NCBI RefSeq assembly: GCF_000003815.2
Contig: NC_049992.1
Location: 21,444,333-21,508,332 of the forward strand
DNA: 64,000 nucleotides
DNA from: Branchiostoma floridae
Lineage: Eukaryota > Chordata > Leptocardii > Amphioxiformes > Branchiostomatidae
Direction of reading: 5' to 3'
Below, one piece after another: positions 1 to 13,300 of the stretch. Within the stretch, counting starts at the first letter, position 1; each line of letters starts with the position of its first letter. Below the pieces are notes generated by a model. That model was not told where the DNA came from. It saw only the letters and a list, made by a program, of their open reading frames with translations, and ran no database searches. A program made the translations under genes and the position numbers.

Positions 1-42
1 NNNNNNNNNNNNNNNNNNNNNNNNNNNNNNNNNNNNNNNNNN

Positions 43-1100
43 CTTTAAGGCCCAATTCACACGAGGAAAATTTCTGGTCTTGCAACAATGACCTACGATG
101 AAGTCGTACGTCAGCTTTCTGTTTAATAAAAAGTGGATTCACACGAAGCAAAAAATGCGTTGTTTGCCAAAGACATACAACATTGTCAGATGCCATCATC
201 GTGCAGACAGAAATTTTTCCTTGAGTGAATCTGGCCCAAGTCTTGTTAGCAGACTAGCCCTTGGTACTAGATAAGCTGGGCAGCCATGCTGAACAGTCAA
301 TACTCTGTCCTGCATGACATTGTGTGACTACTCACACATAAAACAGACAATCATGTACATGTACCTTTGGTATAAGGTATGGGAAGTGATTTCTGATGAC
401 AGCAAAAGACTTCCCACTGACTGCAAAGTGATATGTTCCTTCAGGTTCCTCTATTTGTATGTTCTGGTAGCTCTACATGTTGGGGAGGAAAACATACATT
501 TTGTCCGTACACATCTTACAATGTATGTCAAACCATTCTCCTATGCAGCATTGAATCTATGTCATAGAAGCTGCTCTAGATTCACCTCTGCGTAATCGTC
601 TTGTTGTCAATGATGAAATGAAAGTCTTCTAAATAAGCAGACATTTGAGATTTTGGGTCTCCTTGGTGAATAATCTTGGTGGTAGTATTCTGCACCCAAA
701 GAATATTGAAATAAAACTGGGAGATTTAAGCAATTTAACAACAGAATTTAAAAAAAAATCAAATTATGAACCTCTAAAGAATAACTTTAAAAGCAACAAG
801 GAATGTTTAGCAAAGTAATGGCAAAAGATTTTTGGATTCTTCAGGCACAATTCATAACTACAAAAAAAAATAAAATCCCTCAAAAATCCATGATAAACAC
901 AGTTAAACTCATGTTATAAAGTTTTTACATACCTCACAATATGTTTCTTCAAGTTATTTATGAATAAAAATCATGAAAAGTAATTCAATGACATGTCCTC
1001 CCAGCTTACATATAATATAGACTGAGGTAGCGTTTAAAAGTCTTTGACTATGGATAAAATGTGACATTTTAGAAGAAGCCTAATACTACAAAGAACTCAC
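43..1100. other. ATPase intron, no recognisable element
   Basis: AT-rich intron sequence downstream (transcript sense) of the GDN exon. No exon with P-type ATPase similarity and no clear transposon was seen in this stretch. Confidence 0.5.
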
Positions 1101-1333
1101 CATGTCATACTCTACCAAAGGTTCACTCATATCTGCACCACTGTCCCACTTCCCTGGCTGCTGACCCTGGCCCTGCACCACACTGTCTTCTGTGGGATGT
1201 TCCGAGTACGTCCATGTAATGTGCGCAGGTTGTCCTTCCTCCGGAGGGTTGGCAGTCACCAAGATAACTGTGTCATTGGACAGCACCATTCTGCAGTTCC
1301 TGGCAACACTGACAGCAGTCAGCATGTTGTCAC
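1101..1333 (-). CDS. ATP13A: ATPase exon: [12 protein letters not shown] onward
   Basis: 233 bases (two bases plus 77 codons). It begins [20 protein letters not shown], completing the TGDN hinge motif, and continues through [20 protein letters not shown] to ...EPLVEYDM in phase 0. Acceptor ttaccag, donor gtgagt. The downstream exons for the GDGxND loop and M5-M10 would lie left of the window. Confidence 0.95.
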
Positions 1334-4300
1334 CTGGTAAGGACAGTCACACAACAGTCAGCATCAGTACTGTCTGGTCAGGTTTTGACTACATGTACTC
1401 TATCAATTTTAGACCTGATGTTGTCAATGATGAAAAAGATATAGTTTACCTCACCTGATACTATGTATGACTGTCCTGATGTTGTAAATGATGATGTGGC
1501 TACCTCACCTGTTACTATGACAGTCCTGATGTTGTAAATGATGATGTGGTTACCTCACCTGTTACCATGACAGTCCTGATGTTGTAACTGATGATGTGGT
1601 TACCTCACCTGTTACCATGACAGTCCTGATGTTGTAAATGATGATGTGGTTACCTCACCTGTTACCATGACAGTCCTGATGTTGTAAATGATGATGTGGT
1701 TACCTCACCTGTTACCATGACAGTCCTGATGTTGTAAATGATGATGTGGTTACCTCACCTGTTACCATGACAGTCCTGATGCTGTAAATGATGATGTGGT
1801 TACCTTACCTGTTACCATGACAGTCCTGATGTTGTAAATGATGATGTGGTTACCTCACCTGTTACCATGACAGTCCTGATGTTGTAAATGATGATGTGGT
1901 TACCTCACCTGTTACCATGACAGTCCTGATGTTGTAAATGAAAGGTGTGGTTACCTCACCTGTTACCATGACAGTCCTGATGTTGTAAATGATGATGTGG
2001 TTACCTCACCTGTTACCATGACAGTCCTGATGTTGTAAATGATGATGTGGTTACCTCACCTGTTACCATGACAGTCCTGATGTTGTAAATGATGATGTGG
2101 TTACCTCACCTGTTACCATGACAGTCCTGATGCTGTAAATGATGATGTGGTTACCTTACCTGTTACCATGACAGTCCTGATGTTGTAAATGATGATGTGG
2201 TTACCTCACCTGTTACCATGACAGTCCTGATGTTGTAAATGATGATGTGGTTACCTCACCTGTTACCATGACAGTCCTGATGTTGTAAATGATGATGTGG
2301 TTACCTCACCTGTTACCATGACAGTCCTGATGTTGTAAATGATGATGTGGTTACCTCACCTGTTACCATGACAGTCCTGATGTTGGCCTCCCTGAGTTGT
2401 TGGATGGTGGGTGTGGTTTCTGGCTTGAGAGCATTTTGCATAACCATCAGGCCCAGAAATGTTAGGTCAGTCTCAACTTGGTCCCTGTAGTAGAATCATT
2501 AAATTAATACACTGAGGGGATGACATTTATTAAAAACTAAGGTGATGTCTTTGGTGTTGTTTGTTTGTGCGTGTGACGTTAATTGCTTGCTTGCGTAAAT
2601 CATTCTGGATATTTTTGGTCAGCATAACTTACATGTTGTATGAATGGCTGGATGGATTGAAAAGATGTTTGGTATGCGGGTAGGCCTTGAAAAGACGAAA
2701 GTTAAGATCAAGTTTAGGCCCCTAGGTGTGTGAACTTCTTAATGAATTTCAGATTTTTTTTCTGGACATGCTGGTCTCTTTTCATGTAACTTAAGGAAGA
2801 GGTGTATAGATTTCAATTTTGTAATAATTTTGTAATAATTTTGTGAATGAATGCAGTAATTCCTTTGTGCTAAATGGTGGGAATGTGACATGTGTAAGCT
2901 TATCAATTGAAAGTGAATAAGTTAAGAGGAAAGTGGTATTGGTATTCTACCAAATAACTTTGAATTCACACACATCATACAATATTAATATGTGATTTTG
3001 GTAGATTATAACTTAAAATATATCATTCTTATTTGTATGATCACTAAAACAAGATAGAATAATATAAATCTATCATTTCATGGTGGTATACATACATGTA
3101 CACAGTCATACTAGTATTGAGTTGTAGCATTATGTGATCTATTATTCATCAATGTAAACTTGGCACAAAAATTTTGGAATATTGATTTTGGTTGATCATA
3201 TTTCCTTTGTTTCTGCATCAATATCAATGTATCATATATCAATAGAAAGCTTGATTGTGTGATTTCCTTTCAGGTAATCGGTATTTAATCATGATTTAAT
3301 TGAGAACTGCACGTCTTTTAATTGAATTTTAATCACCTGTAGACAGGAACATAATCAAGATCTGTACTGTACAGTTAATCTAAGTACAGCTTCCTTGTTG
3401 AAGTTCCTCAGTTCTTTTACAATGTGCCAAAGTGCAAGTAATGTGAGCTGGTGGTATGACGTCTCTGAACTCTTGCTCACTTCTCAAATTCAAGACGAGA
3501 GGAACATACAGTACAAAGATTTCACATTCAAGTCATTAAACAAAAAAGTTCTGCAATTCAGCTGTACAATAATGTATTCAATGTTCCTCTGAGACAGATA
3601 TTTTTGACCTTCAAGTTGTTGAATGTGTAACCTCCACTATATGTACAATGTACATTTAAAAACTGAGTTTTTCATAATGGGAGGAGGAAAGTCCTACCTT
3701 TGAATTTTCTGTAAATGATGAAACTTGATGCTTGTGTCAAGCATTTTCCAGGCAAAGGCAATGACTCTGAAGCCTTGGAGAGTGTACCTCATCAGAGTGG
3801 TGTGGAAGTCAGGAGGCACTGAGACAGAAAGTGAAGACAGCATTAAATTATATATTATCACTATTAAGATTTAACTTCAAAAAGCACATGAATTTCATTT
3901 TGTACCGATCCTCTTAATCAGAATTTACTAGCCCTACAAGTGTACTATTTGCGTAGTGTCATAGTCTTTATATCATACCTGGGCCGTGAAAATGTTCGAT
4001 ACAGGTTGTTCCGGACTGTGTGATAACTTTCTGTATCACACAGGCTTCGAAGTTGTATCACACAGGCTTCCTTCGAGTAAATTGAACTATTTCGAGCAGG
4101 CCTAGTGTGGCACAGTTGAAAATTTGAACAACGGGTTGGGACGTTAGAATTGCTGTTGTTACACATTTTCTCAACTTCTGGTGCATTTCATATCGAAACA
4201 TGTGTTTTCTTAGGTGAGTATGACATAAATAAGATACAACATGGTGTATTCCGCATCACCCCCGGTCCCGGGCTTGTACCTCGGGTGATACAGAAAACAG

Positions 4301-7300
4301 AGTGTTGTATTCTATTGTATACTGACTGACAGACAGACTAGCCTACATGTACCTGGCCACAGACTGTAAGATACAGAAGAGACTGGAGCGGCTCAAGAAA
4401 GGGGTTCCTCTGAGAGAGCAATCAAACCCTGCCATGAGAGAGAGAAAAAGCAACTCACCAGTTTCTTTAATACAAAGAGAAGCCACCATTTCTGGTGCAC
4501 CCTTTAAGTAAACATCCATGTTTCGATTCCCCAGAGTCCGTGTGATGACACTCATCCGCTGAAGACTGGACGAGAAAGGGAACTGGCGAAGAATTCCGAT
4601 CTCATATGGAGTCTGGTAGGGGTAAAACAGTATTAGTGTAAGATAGAAGCAATGCTACACATAAATCATCATAGGTGTACATACATGTGTATACACAGGG
4701 TTGGACAAGTCTTCAAGTCCTATTGTCCCGGGCAAGTGAAAATGCTGATCGGGCAAGTACATGTCCTACTCCACTTGCCCGATTGGACAAGTAAGATTTT
4801 TTTTCTAATGAGTGACATTTCATATACTTTTCAAAGTCATGGCATCAAGCATAATGGTGAATACAGAAAAATAGAGCCAATAAGAAGAAATCCATGGATG
4901 GAAGTGAAAATACATAGAAAAATTTGAGTGCAAGCGAAAGGTTTGTTCGGGCAAGTAAATTTTGTATGTACTTGCCAGATAGGACAAGTGAATTTCAGAA
5001 AACTTGTCCAACCCTGATACATGTAGGAGCAAAATAATATACATTTGTGGTCAAAAAGGCCAAATAACTCATTTTTGAAGTGACATATGGCAAAGGTGTT
5101 GATGAGGTTCTGTGGGCAAATGTCCAATGCACCTCTGTACCAAATTTCAGGTCATTAGGTTGTAATACCAGGGCACAGGGGCCCAAAATATATATATTTT
5201 TAGTCCAAAAATGACCCAAAACCCTAAATATAATAATTTCTAAGCCCTCTATCAAAAAAGTAAAAACAATGTCTTGGGGTATTGGCTATCTTTACCTTCA
5301 TGCCAAATTTCAGTGAATCCATTTGAAGATTTGACAGGAGAAGGAGAAGAGACACAGCAAAAAGCAAATTATTGTAGTATCATAAATGGATTGAAATATA
5401 ATGAAGAATCTAGAGTTTTGATGTACTATACTTGGTGTGTTTAATCATTTGTTTAACCTTCCTGAAAACTTTTTTAACCAAACTTTGTGCTTTTGAACAA
5501 TTGCGTCAGTTTGGCAAAGAAGATGTCCCAAATATGAACTAAATTGACATGCCTATTGGACAAAGTGCAAAGAAGTCTAACTTGCAGACGAGTTCCAGAT
5601 CTTGCAGCAATGTTGACTAACCTGACTGCTGGCTCCCATGATGAAGGTGTCAGCTGTAACTGGCTTCACTACAGTTGGTGCCAAAATGTCAAACCTGGTG
5701 TTGTCTGGGCCAGGCTCCTCTAGAAGCTAGCAGAAGAACAACAAAGAATCATTTAAAATGCCACCTTCAAACTACTAGGCAAAACGAAATTAGTTTTATT
5801 GATGAAACAATCTGCAATTTAATTCCAGGAAAAAAATTATGCTATAATTATACATAATTTCAAAAGATATGTATAATAAGGATTTTTCCATTATACATAA
5901 TTATACATAACCCATTTTTCCCGTTATCAATAATAATTATAGATATCTCTTTTACCATTATACATAATTATACATATCCCTTTTCACTATTATACATAAT
6001 TATATATACAGTGGAAGCCGCTTAATTGCACACACAATTTGCCAGCGAATCCCGTGCAATTATCCGGCGTGTGCCATAATGCGAAGTTACCCAGTTGGAC
6101 CGCACCGCCACTGGATTTTAGGATTCCGTGCAATTGACCGGCTTCCACTGTACAAATAAATATACAGTCTGTTATTATCATCATGCTTCCTTTCACAGTT
6201 TGAGATTGATTGTAGCAAGTGCTGACCCAATCTGTTGCTTCAAACATTTTCAAGTCCAGTGGGTCTCCCGTCATCTCCCCTTCAATCAGTGTGAGGGAGT
6301 GGCAGGAGGCCATGGCAGCCAGCAGCGCGCCACGGGGAAGGTCTGCAGCATTCTTCACCACGGACATGTCCGCTGGAACCACCCCCCACAAGTCCAGTCC
6401 ATCTTCTGTCAGTGTTCCTGTCTTCAATATACATACAGAAGGAGAATGAATTGAAACTTAGCCAAGACGACATTACTGCAGTCTGTCAAACTGTAATTTC
6501 CATTATACTTCATCAAATTGTTCAATGTTCAACTCCAGTCTTTTGGTTAAGGAATGAACAATGCAGTGCTACTGTGTGTGACATCATGTTATGCTGATGA
6601 AGATCAAGTGACTCAGAAACCAGTATAGATTATATATGTTCCACATGTAATGTCTTACATTTGTACATGTATATCCTATTTGTATAAAGTTTGCTCATTC
6701 CTTGAAACATTAAGAATTTGACGTGTCAGTTGAAAATTTGGGCAAGTCTAATCACAACATCCCCTAATTTGCTTTTTAAAGTTAAATTGACACAAACATT
6801 TTAAAATTTTTCATCCGAAAATTCCAATTTCATCAACAGATACACCAATAATCAACTTGATGGAATTTTCAGCACTAAGGACAGGGGCCATTTCTGACAC
6901 CATCACCAAAGCCTATACTGAATCACATGTACAGGTACAGTCAAACCTGTCTATAGCGGTCACTCAAAGGACTGGTCAAAATTGGCCACTATAGAGAGGT
7001 GGCCACTATAGAGAATATGTTAATTAATTGACCACAAGCAATAAGTTACACATGGTTTTAGTACCCACTGATCTTTATTCACATAATACAGTACTGTACA
7101 TGTACTGCAATGATTTTTACACTATATGTATTAAGAAAACAAAAGCTATAAAAAGTTTTAAATGTTCTACAGTTGATATTGTCTGAAGAGACCGGTATCG
7201 TCATATTTTTTTGATCTTTCGTCTTGTATACTTGTATCCTTGATACTTCGCCGTCCATGTATTCCCTCCTGCGTTCACATGTCAGATTCGCCCGTTATGC

Positions 7301-10300
7301 TAATGTGGTACTCACAAGAAAAGTCTCGTCATTTTAGACTTATCTCAGACGAACGTGTGCCGAAACATAGATTAGCGGTCCGCGTGGCCGTAATCGGCAG
7401 TGTTTTTGTACCTGCGGGACCGGAAATCGTGTGGCCGTGGCCGCGTTGGACAGGTGGCCGCTAAGCCTATTTCTTAATCATTACGAATCCAAGGGACCGA
7501 CAAAAAGTGGCCACTATGGGCAGGTGGCCGGTATGCAAAGGTGGCCGCTAATACAGGTTTGACTGTACATCTATTACACAGTTCTGCAAAAGTTGCTGAA
7601 TTAATACAACTTCTGAAACTCCCTGTAAAAATTTGTACGCCACCCTGCCATAGCCACTGTTAAAGTCATTCTAAATTTTATACTTTATTCAATGTCACCC
7701 AGACCTTCACTTCACCCTGATACTAGACATAGCTTTGTAACTTAACCTAACCTAACTTATACGATGTAACCTAACCTAACCTTACTTAACCTACATGTAA
7801 CCTATCCTAGCACACTAAACTAACCTACATGCATGTACATACATACATATATTATTTAGTACATATCTCATTCAATAGAGCCCTGTCTAACATTGCTTTT
7901 TCTACGTTCACAAAATCAATACCCGATTCTCTAGTGAAAGTGCCCATTAGTCCATAATAGTCAAACTTCTGCAATGTACCCGGCCACTTGGTTTCCATAG
8001 AACAGATGAAACTATCTCCTGTTTGCTCGACAACAATGTCCCGCCAATTGTACCCATGGATGAGTCAGCTTCTGAGACAGCCATCAGAGACTTATATTGC
8101 TTTAAAGTAGCATGTTGAAAGTCCAAGATTTATATGTGCTCTGCGAAGTAACTTTGTGTAACTAACCTAATGTACATATTATATTATATTACTTAACCTA
8201 ACCTTATTAAGCTACCTGTCACCTAACCTAACCTTACCTTATCAAAGCACACCAGCTTTGTTTTCCCTGACACGTTGATCCTCGGCGGACTGATACAAAA
8301 AATTCCCTGTTTCATCAGCCGTCGCTGTGCGTAAACTGATCCAACTGTCATGGCGGCAGGCAGTGCAGGAGGAACAATAACTGTGATCATGTCCAGGGCA
8401 CGAAGAATGATTTCTTTTACTGGTGCCTTGAATGAGATCATCATATAGACACTGAAGAACAAAACAGAGCAAAACACAATATTAGTACTGGCTACCATCT
8501 TAACTTGTTGCATTAAAAACAACATTACTGGAAACAAAAGACTATTACTTATAATTGTTAGTTTGGCATGACTTCCTTCAGAATTTGAAGCTAGAAACAC
8601 AATAATTTTATCCATTAGACCACATGTGGTCATTTGTGCATTTTGCCCATGGGTATAAACGTGCAATAAAGATTATCATTATTATTATCATTACAGAAGA
8701 ATCCGCCTATTTGCAACTGTCAGTTGATTTGCTGCAATTCTTCCGTGAACCGTGTTGCTATGCCTTGCACGTCAGGTTATTGTAAAAAGTCTCAGTGTTA
8801 TGATTTTACCTTTGGCTTGATTATACCTAGGGGTATTCTCTTTCTGACAATATCGTCCATTTTTGAGACTAAAATTAGGTAAATTACATTAGGTAGAATT
8901 AAATTCTGATCGTGGGTTTAATACCCATTTTTCTGTGAAAAAGTTTTGGCCCCCAAAAAGCAGAAACTGAGGGTGTATGCTATGAGAAACTGAAACCAGG
9001 TTGTTTCTTAAGCTGGAGAGATCCCCTTCAATCTCATACACGGCTTTTCTGCTTCAAATGTATTTCCTGGAAGAGACGGCCTCTTAACATGAAGGTGTGC
9101 AGCCCAAATTGAGACCCCAAATAAACTCAACAACTGTATAAACTCATAAACTCACTGTTTACCGTAGAAAACCAAATCAGCAGCAGTGAAAATGGGCTAA
9201 ATTGACAAAGTTAAACATATTTACATGTAGCTCCTAATATAACGCTAGTTAACCTTTATTCGTTCAGTTACCTTAATTCGTTTTTTCAAAAACAGGGAAT
9301 CTACGGAGATACGATAAATGCAACATCAGTAATAACCACAGGAATGCATAACCGAGAAACTCAAGTGTTCAGAATATTCATGAAAAGGCTCAGATGACCA
9401 CGCATTCGAAAACAGCGAGGTCAAAAACGTACCGTCCCTTATTACCGTCCCATCTCCGCTCAACGGGAGATTTTATGCACCACCAAGAATGGAAATGATA
9501 TTGAACATCGACAAATTAATTGATTTTACCCTGGTCCCTTTTTTCAAAATGTGAAAGTCCCAAACAGTAAACTGTTGCAAATACGGCCTTGAAGACGATA
9601 CCAACTGTCTCAGTACGGGTATGGTTAACCGATAACAAGATTTGGACTGCATATTTGTCGACCACAAGTCTAACAGCAATGTTTTATATCATTTATTGTG
9701 GAATCTTTCGTTCTTTGATCCAGGGCATTGACAACAGTGATATATCAGACATCGCACCCCTTCATCTTTAGTGTTGTTGGCCGCCGGAATAGACCTTTGA
9801 CACAAATATATCGGGTTACATTTTGCCGTGTGGAGGGTGCAAAACACTGTACAGATGGTTGTACTGCAAACTGATGATTACCCGCTTGGTACTAGCCGCA
9901 GCACGTCGTTCAAGTTGCAAAGAAAGGTGCATAAGTTTTATGGAACGATCATGGCGCCAGGATCGATTTTACGTCACGGTCTAATAACCCAACAACCTCA
10001 TTATTTTACCAACGCGCTACTGCGTGCGATGTAAATACTCAGCGGTAGTTGTCGGGATTTTTTGTTGCCTGAATAAGTTTGTAATCTAGAGCACTCCATT
10101 CATGTCAAGAAAGGAACAATAGCTTCAGCATATTAAGTAATTAGCAGCGGACAAACATAACAAGTCTCGTCATAACGAATAAAGGTCACGCCCTCCGGGA
10201 GCGCCGTCGTTCTCAACACAACGCGACGGTGTTTTCAAATTGAGACATTTTCATATTAGCATGGTAGTAGAGAAAATATATCGTGGATGGGATGAGTGAC

Positions 10301-13300
10301 AAAGGTAAACAACAATATCACCATGTTATAGACAGAAATTATGCTTTGTTCTTCTGCCAGATTGGAACAAGCTGACTCTTGATGAAAAACGCAACGAATA
10401 AAGGTTAATTAGCGTTAACATTTTACCATGTTTTTATTCACTACTTTTGCACGAGTTGAAGATGCCCAATTATTTAGATCTAGAGGAGATTTTGTCCATG
10501 AACACTTACTGGTCAACATGTAATAACATGACAATGGACAAAATGGCGACCAAGCTACATTCTGTATTTCATCAGTCATAATCGGCACACGACGTGATTT
10601 TCAATTGAAACTGCATTTCTTTGTTAACTTGACAGTTTGTCCCCTTACATCAACCCTCACTGAGTGCTCCAATGTCAGGCGGAACCACCAGCACATCGGT
10701 ATACTCGGCACAATTTTCAATAGAAACCAAATTTTTCTCTAAACATTTCAAGATAATTTCGAAAATTATGAATTCATGCCTTAGAACAGACCCTAAAAAG
10801 CCCATTGTCAATGTTATTGTTTTTTTTATCATAAGCCATAAGTTGAGTTTAGCAGAAGCCATAAGAGCGGCGGATAACAGAGACAGGTGGAGGAGAATAG
10901 TGGATGGAGTCATGGTGCCCCAACGACCCACACAGAGGTCAAGGGATAGGTGAGGTGAGGTGAGGTGAGGTGATGCAATTCGAACGTGATTAGTTGGCTT
11001 CTGCTACTGTATTATCATTATGTTGAAGTCACAAACCTGTATGAAAAGCCAATAACTGCCAGTCCTGCCAGCACTGCTAAAAACCGCATGGCATCCTGAT
11101 AGAATTTGAACCCCATCGGTTTTGGAAACAGGATAGACCGTACCAGTTCTCCCTTGGCAGTGACAAATCCTGTATTTTTGGACAAAACAAACAAAAGGTC
11201 ATAGATACATGTACAAGACTGGAGACAAAACAAGCTGGACGGATTACAAGGTGGAATCTAATGTTCTCTTACTAGAAGATTGGTCATAATTAGGACATGT
11301 ACGTCAAGCACATGGCACTGTGCTGCTCTCCAAGCAGCGGTTTGGCTCCGGAGCTTTGTTTATGACGATGTTCTTCGCCACTTTTGTCCAGATTTCCATT
11401 TGTGCTGTTGTTTTTTTTTTATTGCTGGAAGACATAAAAACAAATCAGCAAGCCTAATAAAAGGCCTAAACATAAGCCTTAGCCAGTGATTGTCCTTTTT
11501 AAACTACAGTAACTTTTACTCAATAAATGCATAATGATCATTTTAATTTTGCAGGTATTTGATTTTGAGGTAAGGAGAAAATGCAGTGTTTGTGGTGGTT
11601 TTGAGCTTGTGACAGTGCAATAGTCATATAATGTACATTTGTAATGGAAACCCCAGACTCTGAGCCTTTATAGACAGCCAGTCAAAAACACCAACTAGGA
11701 ACTGAAAAAGGATAGACGGACAGAACAGTGGTTGTCCCTACCGGCAATGCTGATCTAACATCATCTGCCCTTGAGATAACATACATGTGTATGTCTAGCA
11801 ATAAATCAATAAATTGTTGATTATGTACATGTACTAGTCAAAGATTGGGTCTGTGTTCAATACATGCTTTGTAAGCACATGAAATATGCCTGTTGACCAT
11901 AACAGGTGCCTCAAAACTGTACAATGATTAGTATGTATATGAAGCATTTTGATATTAGAGCATAAGGGGGGGGGATTTTCATGGTGGTTTTGAGTTTGCC
12001 ATGAAGCGGTCACTGCAAAAACATTTCAATCTGCATTATCTAATACATTTGTACAATGTGGTACATGTACAGAATAAGGTTTATACCTGTCAGTCAAACC
12101 TGTATTAGCGGCCATCTTTGCATAGCGGCCACCTGGCCATTGCGGTCACTTTTTGTTGGTCCCTTGAATTTTTAACAATGACCTTAGAATTAAGAAATAC
12201 ATGTAGTCTATAGTGGCCACCTGTCCAACAGCCTGTCCTGCAGCCACGGCTACATGACTTCCAGTCTCATAGATACAGAAACACTGCCTATTGCACATGT
12301 GACCATACAGAGGCCGTATGTCACCCAGTGCCGGGTTTTAAATCGTAGTTTGCGAGGATTTGGAGTTCCCAACAGGGTCATTTTGGCGGTAGCGGAAGGT
12401 ACGCGTGTCTTAAACGTTGGAGCTTAACCCTCTTAACACAGCATAAAATTTTTTATGTATTCCAGAACACTAGCTATAATTCCAGACTCTACAGTAGTCT
12501 ACGGGTACTTTGTGTGTATTATTTTTGCTGCTCTAATGTAAAGAGTAGACTAGGAAAACTATGTATTTTTGGAAAGCTCACAAGTTGAACTCTACAATAA
12601 AAGTAGAATGAATATTTTGCCATCTATCTGAGGACAGCAACTGTCATAAAAAGTACCCAGACACATTTGCAAAAGTCCTGAAAAAAGAGTTTCAACTTTC
12701 AAGTAAGGCGCAGAGATGGCCAGGGGCGAAAATGCTTGTCAATTATCATGAAACTCTACAGAAATACTCAACCATATGTATACAATGCATTTATGCTGTT
12801 ACAATAACTGAAAACTAAATCTGAAAGCATAATTTTACATATGTTCTGTGTTTACATATATACAAACATCACCACCAAACAAATGAGACCCCCTCCCCAA
12901 CCCAAGTTCTCTCCCAGCTAGGCTGGAAAGACATTAAAGCAACACACCAGTACAGCAATGCCGTGCTAGTCTACAAGGCCCTAAACAGCAAACTACCACC
13001 CTACTTGCGTCAGATGTTTGTGTACTGCAGGGACCAGAGTACACGGACAACCAGACAAAGCACAAGTAGTCAACTGGTTGTCCCAAAACCGAATCGAGAG
13101 ACCTTCTGATCAGAAGATCAATAGCCTACCGTGGCCCCTATGTCTGGAACAACCTACCACCAGACACACGTACGGCTCCAAATCTGACCAGCTTTAAGAG
13201 ACTCTTGAAGTAAAAGTAATTGACCAAAACGAACGGACACGGACTATGAACACTGAGCCATCTGCACCAGTATATGTTTTGTACAATGTATGTGTAGTGA

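Noticed and set aside
7735..8237. Telomere or interstitial telomere sequence
   Set aside because: Runs are imperfect AACCT/TAACCT rather than a clean TTAGGG array.
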